Below, piece by piece: positions 11,896 to 26,203 of a stretch of DNA of 64,000 nucleotides. Numbering within the stretch: position 1 is the stretch's first letter; each line of letters begins with the position of its first letter. The notes beneath the pieces are model-generated. The model did no database searches and was not told the DNA's origin. It saw only the letters and a list, made by a program, of their open reading frames with translations. The position numbers and the translations under genes were made by a program. Source of the stretch: Warburgia ugandensis (lineage: Eukaryota > Streptophyta > Magnoliopsida > Canellales > Canellaceae); assembly GCA_035236585.1 (NCBI GenBank), contig CP141130.1:34483501-34547500 (forward strand), in the 5' to 3' direction.

Positions 11896-12718
11896 CATGA
11901 CAAAGAAGCTCATACTTAGTTTAAGAAACTATTATTTTTAGGAAATTGATTTTAGTCTTGAAAATTACTTATATGCAAGTGATGTTGTAATTTATTTATA
12001 TCACCTTTGTAGCATGATTCAAGGTAGAGTATTTGACTTATTTTTTATTTAAGGAATTAGAGATTTCTTTGCTTTCTTTTGTCTTCTGTATCGCTTGAAG
12101 GGGTCCTAGAGTGGTGAAGCACCTATTTCTATATCTTTAAGGTGTTGATTTTTCTATATTCTTAAGGTGGTAAACTAGTTCTATCCATTATTTTTTGTGG
12201 TGATTCTTTTGTATCAATAGTGTGGTGAGCTATTTTTTTACTTTAGCCCTATATATCTGTGGTGATGGCTCTCTTATATTTATAGAGTTGCAAGCTATTT
12301 TAATATATCATATCATATTTTATTTTGTCATATTATCCACTATTATATTATGTGTGTGGCTCTCCCTCTAGGGGCCATAGGAGAGAATTGAATTATATGC
12401 GATGGAAACAAATTCCACAGACTTCACCATTTATGGGAGGAACTCCTGGTATATTAGATCCTACCTTTGGTTAAAGATTCTTCCTACTGAAATTTTTGGT
12501 ACTTGTCTTTCCATGGTGAATTGGTAACAGTTAGTCAAGAAGGAATTTAATTCTATGGCGAATCAATAGTCCTAAGTCTTTACATATAGCTACACTAGTG
12601 GTCCTCACTCTTTAGTAATTAAGAGTTGCCTAAGTTCAACCTTATTATAGACTTTTGCATATTGGCCCCCAATATGGGTTGGTTTTGTACATTTAATCTC
12701 CCATAACATATGATTATT

Positions 12719-13401
12719 TTATCTTTTTGACATTGGTAATCCATTACTTAAACCAAAATACATAAAAAACCTTACATAAGTTTTCCTTCGTCTTTCCTCC
12801 TCAACACCTAAGATATCATATGATAATACATTTTTAACAAAAAGAGGAGGCATGTCCTTACAAACACATGATTTCTTACTACTATTTGCCCATTTAGCAA
12901 AACAATCTACTATAAAATTTGCTTCTCTAAGAACATATTCAAAGGCAATAGTTTGGAAGTCATCTAAAAGTTGTTTGCATCTCCTCATTAGAAGAGTCGA
13001 CCATGATTGGTTTTCTTCCTTTCCCTTCCATCGGTCCCCTACTTCCTTGATTATGATCCTCTAGCTAGATTATCACAATGGAATTCATATACAAAGGTTA
13101 AATCTCAAATAAGACAATCTCATTCTACAACATTGTTACAGTTCCTTCCAAGGAAGTTTGCTTTCCCAACTAGGAATTGACTACTATAGTCTCTTAAAAT
13201 AACCCCTGAACGAACTAAGCCTAAGTTAGATATAGATGCCCCATTAAAGCAAAGTTGAACTATTCCTTCTCTTAGTGGGGTGCCACTTGATGAAGACTTT
13301 GGTCTTATTTGGTATGCTAAAGGACATTTGTTCGAAGCTCCAAGAAAGGAGAGGCAATTTTGAAATGCAATGTTGGTTTCTGGAAAAGGTTTGTTATACA
13401 A
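12719..13401 (-). pseudogene. L1-like RNase H domain remnant (array unit 4)
   Basis: The N-terminal half (13401-13120) is open and shows 'VQLCFNGAS', 'SGVILRDYSSQF' and 'FLGRNCNNVVE', which line up with the RVT_3 RNase H pattern (DGAS, GVILRD.G, NNVAE). The C-terminal half (12988-12719) shows 'VLREANFIVDCFAKWANSS'. A frame change separates them. The first catalytic position is Asn rather than Asp. It lies next to the solo LTR that starts at 13410. Confidence 0.8.
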
Positions 13402-15390
13402 ATGGTTTGTGTGACGACCTGGGTTTTATATGATGCAAATTTGATAAAAAGGTGAGATCTCTTGTTTTAGAAATATGAAATGCATGAAATTCTTTTTCTT
13501 TTTGGAAAGTAATCTTTCGTATAAAACCCCGAGTGTCAAAACACATTTTCAAATCATACAGCCATGGCATAGTTTTAAATTGACTCTATTCCCAAGAAAG
13601 TGTTAGTCACAGCCTCAGTTACAGAGAGTAATTGCAATCAAGTAACATTAAAAGATAAGGTAGGGGTTTACTCACTTGTACTTAGTTTGGATGTTCTCTA
13701 TCATGGGTCTGTCGCCGTATATCCCATCCTTAAGTGTTTACTTTGTGTCTGAAAAATGTTAAGGATTGGGTGAGTATATACTATACTCAGTAGGCGTCTA
13801 TCACTACTAGTTTTACAATGCATGCTATGTTTAAAATCATATGCTCTTTAAAACATGTGCATGCTTGTACACTCATGTTCAATATCGATATAAAAAACCA
13901 TTGTCGGAATACTGACGACTTAAAGAATCGCATAATCCAAGTCGAAAGTATCATATATATATATATATCATAAACATAATGATATGCATAAAATGCTCAG
14001 CTGAATTCAACTCATGGATATATGGTATGGTATAGTCGACCAACCTCATGTCATGCCATATGCAATGCAAGTAAATCCATGAAAACATAGGGCCCACTAT
14101 GCCCACAACCTCCTCGCCATGTGGTCCCCGGGTACTTGGGGACACTTGGTCATAGCCTCCATGGGGCATATGACACATATTCGTCATAAATCATGCAATT
14201 TATGCAATCGGTTGCAAAACATGCATGCAATGCATAAAATCTGCTCATGCTAGTATCGCATTCAAAGTCATAACCCTACTTAGAAGCCTACCAGCTTGCC
14301 AGTCTAGAAGCTTGTCAACTCTCTGTGGCTCTCCCTCATCAGCCCGCCCTCATCGGCCAGGGCTACACTTATCATGCAATATATGCAATCGTTTGCAAAA
14401 CATATCTATGCATAATGTATTTGTCATATGCATGCTAAATTCTTTTATAAAATTAAGTCATGCTAAATAAGTCATATAAATTATACATAAAACATGCATT
14501 CTTAAAACAATCATGGGCTCTTTTTAAAAGTCTAGTAGTGATAGAGCACCTGCCTGGCTAGATTACGCTAATCCCCTTATCCTCGTATGCTCTTGAACAT
14601 GGTTTAGGGGAACAAGGTTAGCTTGGCCTATTTCTATAAGTTTTAGAATAGTTTACCACACTACTTAGGCATTAAGGGTTCATTCCCATGCATAAGGGTC
14701 TCCTAAGGTCCCTAATTGGGCCTTGGTATAGTCAGTTTTACAAAGGTTTAGTGGCCCCGCGCCATTATTATGGTTTAAGGATCATGCCCACCTTATATAG
14801 GGCATTGATTAGGTATTTTATGATTTAAGTGTGTCCGCGTCGTCGATACAGACACAACGCCTTTTGCGGCACCTCAATCGGAGTCCTAGAACTCAAGTTA
14901 TAAGCTTTTTAGTACCGAGTGTACATAGAAGACCTTTAAGAGGTGGAAGCTCAGGACGCATTAGCGTCCCGCGTCAGCGGTGTGCGCCCTAGTGGGCGCT
15001 TCTATAGATGCACCAGGCTTCCGCCTATGATTCTCATTTGTGGGCGCATCCATAGACGCGCCCGTCGGGTTTCCTCAACGCATGGGGTGCGTTTCGGTTT
15101 GATGGGGACCTGGGCGTCCTAGGGATGCCTTGGTTCGACCCTGTCTAACCAGTGCACCCCAAGGACCGTCCCTGGGTCCTTTGTGGCTCCCTAGAGCCCC
15201 GTTTTGCATGATTTTTCATGCAAAAACTTGGGGAAACTTAGCCTAGGACTAAGGGGGAGACGGGTTTGGAGGGGTTTTGGGCATACCTGGTTCGTGGCCG
15301 GGTTTTTCCCACGTTTTCTCCTCTTGTTTGCTTCTCCACGATGGGTTTTTCCCAAGCTTTTGGGCTGCCATTAGAGGCACCCAAGAGCTC

Positions 15391-15398
15391 TATTTATA
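15391..15398 (+). promoter_or_regulatory. LTR TATA box
   Basis: 'tatttata' inside 'gagctctatttatagagct', in the last fifth of the LTR, where the U3/R border of a long LTR would be. The same motif is at 39964-39971 in the other copy. Confidence 0.6.
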
Positions 15399-15411
15399 GA
15401 GCTAGAAGAAA

Positions 15412-15510
15412 GTTCTGGAGGGGGTTCTTACCGCCATTCAATGGCAGTGGAGAAACCTCCAGAATGGCGGTGGTTTCTCCCCTAAACACCGCCGTTCTAG
15501 AACCCTCCAA
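15412..15510 (+). promoter_or_regulatory. Hairpin cluster in LTR leader
   Basis: Just after the TATA box lie consecutive inverted repeats. The segment 15466-15493 pairs GGCGGTG with CACCGCC, extended by TTT/AAA with one bulge. A GGAG/CTCC stem precedes it, and GGTTCT near 15424 faces AGAACC near 15500. The matching cluster in the other LTR copy is at 39985-40080. Confidence 0.6.
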
Positions 15511-16332
15511 GAGGTTGAAGAAGACAGGTGCCCGTATAAAAAAGGGTCCTTGTTTTCTCAAACCAAACCTGTTTTTAATTGAATTACATTTTTGCCCTTG
15601 AACTTCAAAGGGCCATAACTTGCTCATTTTAACTCCGTTTTGGGTGATTTAAGTCTTGTTGGATTCCTTTTTCCAAGAAGCACCTAATGGTATCATTCTT
15701 AGGACCAAATTTTTGGGTCTAGTCAGGGTGAATAGTGAAATGACCAAAATACCCTTATTTCCAAAAAGTGAACTTTTCATTATCAACTCGGGATTTCAAT
15801 ATTACAAAAATGGGGTCATTATAGTTTGTGTCCTCCACTATCTAATGATATGATTTATATCCATTTCTTTATGTGAGCGGAAAGATTCATTTATGGCCCT
15901 GGGTGCAATGGCCATCGGGGACGACATACTTAGGCTGTTCATTCTTTCTTCCCTAGATCTACGATCTTGATTGCTTAGATCATGATAGCTTCAATGGTCT
16001 TAAAGTTTTGAGGGTATAGGAATCCATCGGACAGCTAAGATTATCCATCCAAGATGTCCTTGAATAGGGTTCTTTTGGCTAGGTCAGTTTTTTTCCCTAA
16101 TAAAACTTTGCCTGTTGGAAAAACCATTCTAACTTGCAAAGAGCTCAAGGGAAGAAAAGATAGGTGGGAGGAGAAGAAATAGGGAAAATACAATGAAATG
16201 TGGGGTTAAAAGACTAAAAAATGTCAATTTCATCGTTGGCAGGCGAGGCTCTGCCCTCCACCATCCGTTTTCCCCAGGATGAGATAGGAAGTGTCATTAT
16301 AAATAAAAAAAACCCTACATTTTATGCACTTT

Positions 16333-18322
16333 CAAGACTTAGAAGCTAATAATTTTTAAGAAATTATTGTTTTCAAAAATTGCTTTTAGTCTTGAAAATT
16401 GCGTGTATGGGAATGATGTTCTCATCTATTTATACCCCCTTTGTAACATGATTCAAGGTAGAGTATTTGAATTATTTTTGTATAAGGAATTAAAGATTTC
16501 TCTACTTTCTTTTCTCTTTTGTATCTCATGAAGGGGTCTTAGAGTGGTGAAGCACCTACTTCTATATCTTTAAGGTGTTGATTTTTCTGTATTCTTAAAG
16601 TGGTAAACTAGTTCTATTCATTAGTTCTTGTGGCGATTCTTTTGTATCTATAGAGTGGTGAGATATTTTTATACTTTAGCCCTGTATCTCTGTGGTGATG
16701 GCTCTCTTGTATTTATAGAGGTGTGAACTATTTTAATATATCATATTATATTTCAATTTGTCCTATTATCTGGTACTATATTGTGTGTGTGGCTCTCTCT
16801 GTCTCTCTCTCTCTCTAGGGGCTAACAGTTAAGATAGGAGAGAATTGAATTGTATGCGTGGAAACAAATTCCATAGATTTCACCATTTGTGGGAGGAACA
16901 CCTAAATTCACATTTATTAGATCCCACCTTTGGTTATAGATTCTTCCTACTGAAATTTTTGGTACTTGTCTTTCCATGGTGAATTGGTAATGGTTAGTCA
17001 AAAAGGAATTTAATTCTATGGTGAATCAATCTTCCTAAGTCTTGACATACAACTACAGTGGTGGTCCTCACTCTTTTTGTGATTAAGAGTTTCCCAAGTT
17101 CCACCTTATTATATCTTTTGAAATTAGTAATCCATTAATTAAAACAAAATACATCAAAAACTTTACATAACTTTTCCTTTGCCTTCCCTCATCAACACCT
17201 AAGATATTGAATAATAATACATTTTAAAAAAAGAGAGAGGAGGCAAGTCCATCCACACACATGGCTTCTTACTATTATTTGCCCATTTAGAAAAACAATT
17301 TACTACAAAATTTACTTCTCTAAGAACATATTCAAAGGTAGTAGTTTGGAAGTCATCTAAAAGTTGTTTGCATCTCCTTCTTATCAAAAGAGTAGACCAT
17401 GATTGGTTTTCTTCCTTTCCCTTCCATAAGTCCCCTGCTGCCTTGATTATGGTCCTCTAGTCTTAACAGACCTGTAGATTATCACAATGGAGTTCATATA
17501 CAAGGGTTAAACCTTGAATAAGACAATCTCATTCTGCAACATTGCTAGATTTCCTTCCAACATAGTTCGCTTTCTCAGCTAAGAACTGATAATTATATAT
17601 GGTCTCTTAAGTATAACACCTGAACCAACTAAGCCTGAGTTAGATATAGTTGCCCTATTAAAGCAAAGTTGAACTATTCCTTCTCTAGTGGGTGGCACTT
17701 GATGAAGACTTTGGTCTTTGGTATGCTAAATGACATCTAATTCCTAGCTCTAAGAAAGGAGATGCGATTTTTGAATGCAGTGTTGCTTTTCTAGCAAAGG
17801 TTCGATACACAAATGGTTTGTGTCCTCCACTGTCTAACGATATGATTTATATCTGCTTCTTTGTGTGAGCTGAAAAATTCGTTTTTGGCCTAGGGTATAA
17901 AGGCCATAAGGGACAATGCACTCAAGTTGTTCATTCTTTTTTCTCTAGATCTATGGTCTAGATTTCTTATATCATGATAGTTTTAATGGTCCTAAGGTCT
18001 TGAAGGTCTAGGAATCCATCGGATGCCTCAGATCATCCATCAGATCAATCCTTAAACTAGGTTCTTCCCGCTAGGTTAGTTTTTCCCTAATGAAACTCTG
18101 CCTGCCAAAAAAACCAATCTAGCTAGTGATGAGGGGAGCAGAGGAAAAGATTAGTGAGAGGAGAAGAAATGGGGAAAATTCAATGAAATGTGGGGTTAAA
18201 ACACAAAAAAATGATAGTTTCGCAATTGACAGGCAGGGTTGCACCGTCCACCACCCATTTTTTCCTGTGATGAGATAGGAAGTGTTGTTATAAAAAATAC
18301 CTACTAGTTTTTACACACTTTT
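16333..18322. repeat. Array unit 5
   Basis: Full-length unit of about 1.99 kb. The L1-like part starts near 17117 and has a 62-residue open RNase H piece (17199-17387). The landmark region includes a short CT-rich expansion at 16796-16815. Confidence 0.85.
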
Positions 18323-20764
18323 CAAGACTTAGAAGCTAATAGTTAGTTTAAGATACTATTATTTTTAGGAAATTGCTATTTGTCTTGAAAATTGTTTATA
18401 TGGGAGTGATGTTCTCATCTATTTATACTCCCTTTGTAACATGATTCAAGGTAGAGTATTTGACTAATTTTTGTTTAAGGAATTAGAGATTTCTTTGCTT
18501 TCTTTTATCTTCTATATCTCTTAAAGAGGTCCTAGAGTGGTGAAGCAACTATTTCTATATCTTTAAGGTGTTGATTTTTTTGTATTCTTGAAGTGGTAAA
18601 CTAGTTCTATCCATTAGTTTTGATGGTGATTCTTTTATATTGATAGAGTGGTGAGCTATTTTTATACTTTAGCCCTGTATCTCTATGATGATGACTCTCT
18701 TATATTTATAGAGTGGTGAGCTATTTTAATATATCATATAATATTTTATTTTTTTCCTATTATCTAGTATTATATTGTGTCTGTGGCTCTCTCTAAGGGT
18801 TGTCAGTTAAGATTGGAGAGAATTGCATTGGATGGGATGGAAACAAATTCAATAGATTTCACCATTTATGGGAGAAACTCCTAAATTCATGTGTATTAGA
18901 TCCCACCTTTGGCTAAAGATTCCTCTTACTGAAATTTTCGGTACTTGTCTTTCCATGGTGAATTGGTAATAGTTAGTTAAGAAGGAATTTAATTTTATGG
19001 TGAATGAATTGTCTTAAGTCTTGACATATAGCTACAGTAGTGGTCCTCACTCTTTAGTGATTAATAGTTGCCTAAGTTACATCTTATCATGGGATTTTGT
19101 ATAGTGGCCCCAAATATGGGTTGGTTTTGTACCTTTAAACCCCCATAACATATGATTATTTTATTTTTTTGAAATTGGCAATCCATTAATCAAACCAAGA
19201 TGCATCAAAAACCTTACATAAATTTTCCTTTGTCTTTCCTCCTCAAACACCTAAGATATCATATAATAATACATTTTTATCAAAATGATGAGGCAAGTCC
19301 TTCCAAACACATGATTTCTTACTACTTTTTGCCCATTTAGCAAAACAATCTACTGCAAAATTTGCTTCTCTAAGAACTTATTCAAAGGCAATAGTTTAGA
19401 AGTCATCTAAAAGTTGTTTACATCTCCTCCTCATCAGAAGAGTTGACAATAATTGGTTTTCTTCCTTTCCCATCTGTAGGCCCCCAACTACCTTGATCAT
19501 ATTCCTCTAGCCTTAATAGACCTGTAGATTATCACAATGGAGTTCATATACAAGGTTAAACCTCTGTCACACCCATGTCCAAAGGAGTAGATTAAAACAT
19601 GAATTAACACGTTAATCTTTCTAGATACAGTGAAGTAAGACAATCAAAGTTGAAATTTTATGAGAATTCAAGTAATTAAAAAAGAAAAAAATCAAGAACA
19701 TTGAAAATTGATGATGAAAGGTTGTTCATTAGACTGTGCGCCATGAGAGCTTTCAAAAGACACTAAGAACACGTGAAAGGATAATGGCATCCCCCTCTAA
19801 TTAGCTTGACCCAATGAGTCAAGTGGATCGGCTCAACACACGGGAGTTGAACTCATTGCATGGAGCTTTGCTTCCATGCTTCGGTGACAGAAAGGCAGGG
19901 AAAAGCACTCAATGGCTTTTCCCATGGGATCTTCTCCTTCATCCTCGGCCATTCACTCGACAACCATTCACCCATTCCCCATCTCTTTGATCCTCTTTTC
20001 TTCTCGTTTTCATTTCTATCTATCTATGCTTCATGCATCAATGACAAAGGCCTCACCCTACCATCGTCTCTTTGTTTCTCTTCTACTCCTTGTGGGTCAT
20101 TGATCAAAACCAAAGCCCCGCTTGCTAAAAGATCCGACTATGACAGCGACTAGGAACACACCGGTAAGTCCTCTCTTCCACTGTCCTCTTCTGTTAAGTG
20201 TTCAATTTTGGTCAAAATTTTCCTAATTTAGCATTCAATTAGATCATCTAACCGTTCAAATTTGCAAAACTTAGCTTGATTTTGAATTTAACTTCAATTG
20301 ATCGTCCAAACCTTAATTTGTCAAAATCAATAGTCAAATGATCATTAGAGTTCATTAAATGACTAATGTACGGTTTAGATGATTCTGATTTAGTTTTTTC
20401 TTTTGCAGATCAACCAAAAGACGCATGGACAGCTACGATCAAAAGTTAACGGTGCCGATCATCTTAAAGAGGATTGGATGGACAAGATCACCCATGAAGA
20501 TGGATGGAATAGAAATCATGGATAAAATGAAAATAACATGGAGAAGGTAATTTGGAGGAGTTTTCAAAAGGAGTACTCAAATTAGCAAGGAGAAAAAGGC
20601 AACCCTTTCCCCCACTTCTTTCCTTCCTTTTCTTTTCCTTTTCTTTTTCCTTCCTTATTTCTTCTCTTTCCTTTCCACTTTACTCTCACGTTATTTCTCC
20701 TCTGCATCACGTACCCACTTCCCATTCTCCCACTTCTCCCTTCTCCCTTCTCCTCCTCCTCCTC

Positions 20765-21008
<244 letters not shown>

Positions 21009-21209
21009 ATCGCACTCTCCTCTTTGCCTCATCTCCTCTGTCACTGCTAACAAGCCACAAGGAACAAAGGAAGAACCACGACCCTCCTTTCTCCGGCTAT
21101 CTCTATTCCTGTCCATCACCACCACCCCATATCTCCTGAAACCGGTTTCCTCTATCTTTCTCATCCCATCTCTTCTCCTTCTATCTTTCCCACACTGCAT
21201 CACGTACCC

Positions 21210-21213
<4 letters not shown>

Positions 21214-21298
<85 letters not shown>
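21214..21298. repeat. CT microsatellite
   Basis: Pure (CT)n of about 85 bp in the second copy of the LTR duplication. Confidence 0.98.
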
Positions 21299-21301
<3 letters not shown>

Positions 21302-23949
21302 TGCACCAAACCCATCACCGCACTCTCCTCTTTGCCTCATCTCCTCTTTCACTACTAACAAGACACAAGGAGCAAAGGAAGAACAACGACCCCCCTTTCT
21401 CTGGCTACCTCTATTCTTGTCCATCACCACCACCCCATATCTCCTGAAACCGGTTTCCTCTATCTTCCTCATCCCATCTCTTCTCCTTCTATCTTTCCCG
21501 CATTGTACAATAATTCTTTCTCTCTTTGCCGTACACTCTTCTCTCTATCTTGCCGGTTAGCTCCATTGACGACGCCCAGCTTCCTACTCTGCACCACAGT
21601 CTCCACCAGTGCCGGCCTTCACCTGACCTCCATCGCGACAAACAACGTTTGCCCAGTCTTTCCACAACCTCCCATCACCGGCCAGCCCAGCTAGGTTTGC
21701 AAGCCCCCTGTCTGCCACGATCCCTGCATCTTCAATCCACCCCGACCGAACGACCTAAGGGAGGAAACCCAAATCGGGTTTCCACTCACACGTCCCCACT
21801 CCTTCTCTTCCCCTCCTCTTTTCCTCTCCTTCTTCCCCACTTTCTTCACCGAGTTTCGTCTGGTTTTTTCTTAAAAACTAGATTTTTAACAAAATTCCAA
21901 GTTTGCCCTCTCTCTTTAAAAGCAATTACAATTCTGTTCTTTCTGGTTAATTCCATCTGTGTCCCCATTTTATTTACATTTGTGTTCCGTTTTATTCCGG
22001 TTTTATTTTATTTGCATTTTTCTTATCCAAGAACTGCCTAATCTCTACCAGATCAATTAAGGCCTAAACCAATCAATGGGTTAGCCTTAATCAAACCAAA
22101 TCTTCAATTTCTCCTTCGTTTCTTCTTAGATTTCAAATTAATTTTACAGGTTCATTCTTAGGACATCCCTAGACATAATCAAGGAATTCGATCTTTGATC
22201 TGAAATTTATCAATCAATCTGAACCCTCCAAATCTTGAAAAGACAAATTAGCCAAGATCTCTTTCATTTTGATGAATCTGACAAATCCGACTGGTGGATC
22301 ACTAATCAAGAACGTGTTGAAGATATATGTAAAGGAGGATCAGTTTTTAGAAGCTCAGAGTTGAAGAATTTGATAGTGTTTGATCTAGGGAAGTAGTTTT
22401 TCTCATTATTTGATTTTGTTTGTTTTCTTTAGGAACTGAAAATTCTGTATTTTTGAGAAGTTGATTAGATCTGAACATTGATTCTCATTTCAATAATTCC
22501 AGTAATTTTGAGTGATTTTTTTTAATTTTAAATAATTATATTTTATTAAAATTCCTACTTTTTAAATCAAGTCCTCGTGGGATTGATCCGTACTTGCATA
22601 AGTTACACTACAATAGCCCGTACACTTGCGGTTAAACAATCAACATCTTCCCCTTTGTTTTTTTCTCCATTTCCCTTCTAGGCTTACACTTGTCTTTTCC
22701 ATGAGCAATGACAATGACAAACCTGTCAAATTCAGTGACAACAATGAGAGGAATAGTGTTGGATTGATGATCCAAACCATTCATCCTATTCATTAAGTGA
22801 TCCTAAGTGAAACCCCATTGGTTTCACGAAGATCCGTCAAGGAATAGCTCCAAAATCTACAAAAAAAAATAACACTGGTGAAATTTTAAAACTAGTGAAA
22901 AATTCTGCCAAAAAAACAATTGTTTAGTAGAAATTAAAAAGGGAAAATACTAAAAAACAAAAATTCATCAAATTCCAAATACTCCCATGTAAATTTTTTG
23001 CAAAAACACTATTGTATGTGTCACCAACAATGACCAGAATCTGGTCACCTTCTTTGGCAAAGGCGAAATTTTTTTGGCTACCCCTAAACATGTGAAAAAT
23101 GATTTTTTTTTTGCATTTTGGATAAATCAAACCAGATCTCTTCATATGCAAAGACCGATCATCAATTAGGAATCAATTGGTCCTTGAAATTGTGATCGAA
23201 AACTCGTTAATGCGTAGGTGAAAGATTGAGATCTTAGCATCCGATCGTTAAAAATATGATCGAAAGGTAAATCTAGGTAAGATGTAACTCCAACTACCCA
23301 TCAGTAATGAATTATGACTAAAATGATGAACCAATTATGGACAAATTGATGGGAGATCCTATCTAATCATCAAATACTCAATCAGTGAGGATCGAAGGTT
23401 AGGAAAGGAGATCAGACCATGAATTATGGTTAAAAGCATTGAATTGTGGAATAACTTACCTTAAATGTTAGAAATGGAAACTTTTAGAGGTACACACTTG
23501 ATCTGGATTGTCGATTTAAAGACCAATGGCATTGATCTAATCAGATAAAGACCAATTGGTGTACAAATCGTCAATCTAGATATATGAGGTTAGATCAATG
23601 ACATTATGAATAGAGAGCTAGAAGTGATTATAGGAAATTGCATTGAATTCTAAAATTTACTTAGAACTTGTATTCGTCTCAGAGGTTTGAGTGCAGTGTG
23701 AATGATGTTGGCAGTTGAATTTTGAGTTGTACCTTGAGCGCATGTAAGGATCCCAAACCTTTCTATGTCCTTAAATTTTTGTTGATCTGTTCACTTGAAA
23801 TTAGAACAATGAATGTGTATAATAAATAGATTATCATATTAGATGAATGGATGGTATGAATTTCAAGTACTTATTGAAATTTTTCTATGATATCCTCATT
23901 TACTATGCTTAATTGTTATGGTGATATAAATTGTGATAAAATGGTCAAT

Positions 23950-24440
23950 CCCAAGATAGTAAGCCCTGAGGGGCACCTGGTAAGCTATGATAATGCCTTC
24001 CAAGATGGTAAACCCTAATGGAAAGGGCTACCTAGTTGCTTGCAATTATGGTGGAGCCGCCCAAAATGGTAAACCCTGAGGAATGGATTGTCGATTATTG
24101 AGCCTCCTAAGATGGTAAACCTTGAGGGAAAGGGCTGCTTGGTTCTTTAGAATCATGGTACCGCCCAAGATGGTAAACCCTGAGGGATGAGTTGTCATGC
24201 ATTGAGCCTCCCAAGATAGTAAACCCTGAGAGAAAGAGTTGCCTAGTCTTTTGGGATCACGGTGGAGCCACCCAATATGGTAAACCCTGAGGGATGAGTT
24301 GGTAGACTTGAGTCTCCTAAGATGGTAAACCCTGAGGGAACCTGACTTTAGAACTGCCCAAGATGGTAAACCCTGAGGGTTTGGTTGCCTTATTTATGTT
24401 ACTCATAGTGGGTTGCCGAAGATGGTAAACCTTAAGGGAG
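23950..24440. repeat. Minisatellite with alternating ~46- and ~60-bp units
   Basis: The core 'ccaagatggtaaaccctgag' recurs about ten times. Short units ending in 'attgagcctc' alternate with longer units containing 'gggctgccta' and 'atggtggagccgc', giving a ~106-bp higher-order repeat. The same array is present in inverted orientation at 54930-55510, so it is part of the L3 LTR. Confidence 0.88.
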
Positions 24441-24599
24441 ATGACTAATGTATCATGGAGATGATGTCATGCCTGTTTACTATTGTTGAGGAAACCATTA
24501 AATAAATATGCAGCTTTGTTGAATATTATACTTATGGTTTTGCATCTTTAAATTGGAATAAAGTTCATAACTTAATTACTTGTCTGTTGAAATAGAAAT

Positions 24600-25615
24600 G
24601 AATGTCCTTGGTTAGACATGAGTGAGAGAGATATGAATAGATGAAGATGATGGCAGCCTTTGGATTAAAATTGAATGTTGAAGATAATGAGATGAATAAG
24701 AAAGAGGGGTTAAGTGGGAAAAGGTGATTGGCTAGTTTAGGATGGAGTTGGGATTGGTTGGATGGTTGGAATGGAAGGTGGGAGAGTCTTAGAAAGGTAG
24801 GACTCTTGAATGGAAAGTGAAAAATTGTAGTGCATCTTAGGAGTGAGGTGAAAAGTGATAACAAGTGAGAAATTAATGAAAAATAGAAGGGTATCATCCT
24901 ATTGGTCCACATTTCCACTTATCCTAACAATATTTTCCTTCATTATCTTCAAAATATCCCTTAAAACTCATGGATAATCCTCTTGAATTTCATACAATCC
25001 TAGCCTTCCATTTAGCTTAGCTTGATGTCTTAGATGGCTAACTTTGAAGGCTCCATTGGCTAGGCTTCATAGTTGGTTGGGGAAGCTTTCTTGGCTCCAT
25101 CCCCTGGCTTGAGTTGCTTGAATAGTTTAGCTTGAATTCCTTAGCTTGCCACCTTCTCTCATGTCTTATATGGCTAAGGTCGCTTAAGTGGCTTCCATGG
25201 AAAGGTGACAAGAGTGTATAACTTATTTCATGGCCCCACTTTGGTCATAGCACCTTTAATCACATCCATTGCCGGTCCACAAGATGATCTTGCCCTTTTT
25301 TTAATGTTGGATTAATGATTCTTAGGTTTTGACTCGATCTTTTGTTCTTGATCTTCAATGTTCATCTTGTCAATCTCAGCCATTGGATCATCTTCTTTTT
25401 TTCTACAAAAGATAAATTTTTTATTTAAATCCTAGAAAAATATGATTAATCACATATTTACCTCAGATTAGCCTATGGACCTACAAAATAATAACTTTTG
25501 CTTCATCAGGTAAAAAATGCAAGTGTTATGAATTTTGGTCTAAAAACCCTAATTACCCTTATAAGTTGTAACATATGGTAACTAATTGGATGATTTTTAA
25601 GAAAAAATAGTCACT
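24600..25615 (-). mobile_element. Partial Athila-like LTR
   Basis: Matches the 3' LTR of the Athila-like element (45700-46470) in the same orientation, with shared words 'attggtccacat', 'gtgacaagag'-type context and 'cctacaaaa'. It ends 'cacttatca' at 25615, where the minus-strand LTR begins (TGATAAGTG). The other half of the LTR is missing; its place is taken by the L3 LTR. Confidence 0.68.
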
Positions 25616-26203
25616 TATCATAAATGACATATGGTTCCAATCTCTAAGAAAGGAGATGCAATTTTTTAATGCAATGTTGCTTTTCTGGCAAAGTTTTGCT
25701 ACATAAATGGTTTTTGTCCTCCATTGTCCAATGATATGATTTATATCCACTTCTTTTTGTGAGCAGGAAAATTCATTTGTGGCCCAGCGTACAAAGGCCA
25801 TCGGGGATGATGCACTCAGTCTGTCCATTCTTTCTTCACTAGATCTACAATCTAGATTGCTTAGATCATGACAGTCTCAATGGTTCTAAGGTTTTGAGGG
25901 TTTAGGAATCCATTGGACGGCTTAAATCAACCATATGAGCTGTCCTTCAACTGAGTTCTTTCTACTAGGTCAAATTTTCCTTGATGAAATTTTGTTGACT
26001 AGAAAAACTAGTCGGCTATTGAGGAGGGGGGTGGAGGAAAAGATTAGTGAGAGGAGAACAAATGGGGAAAATGCAATGAAATGAGGGGTTTAAAACATTG
26101 AAAAAACTACAGTTTGCCATCCATAGGCAAGGATGTGCCGTCCACCATATGCTTTTCTAGGGATGAGATAGGAAGCGTCCACCCTTGCATTTTACACACT
26201 TTT

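Larger units (their letters stand above)
13410..15823 (+). mobile_element. Solo LTR, Ty3/gypsy-like (family L1a), 2414 bp
   Basis: Starts 'TGTGACGACC' and ends 'GGGTCATTATA' (probably a mutated CATTACA end), with 5-bp target duplications 'gtttg' at 13405-13409 and 15824-15828. A second copy is at 37790-40399. A TATA box with a structured GC-rich leader at 15391-15500 and the word 'ggccataacttgctcatttt' near 15610 support LTR identity and + orientation. No internal domain is present, so it is a solo LTR left by recombination. Length and termini resemble the long LTRs of Tekay/Del-type chromoviruses; the clade is inferred, not shown. Confidence 0.88.
11896..16332. repeat. Array unit 4, split by a solo LTR
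   Basis: Unit sequence 11896-13409 continues at 15824-16332 after the solo LTR. Without the insertion the unit is about 2.02 kb. The LTR target duplication 'gtttg' falls in the conserved 'aaatggtttgtgtcctcc' word, which is intact in other units, so the insertion is later than the array. Confidence 0.88.

Noticed and set aside
6899-13401. RNase H-like open frames as a possible domesticated host gene
   Set aside because: Every copy is frameshifted or truncated, has lost the first catalytic Asp and sits in a tandem repeat with an A-rich LINE tail.
21526-22041. 171-residue open frame following the CT arrays
   Set aside because: Inside a solo LTR, pyrimidine-rich low-complexity translation, no domain recognised and not open in the related LTR at 27148-29081.
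24565-24918. 117-residue minus-strand open frame
   Set aside because: Lies across the junction of two LTR types, has Ser/Phe/His-rich composition typical of random AT-rich DNA, and has no homologue I recognise.
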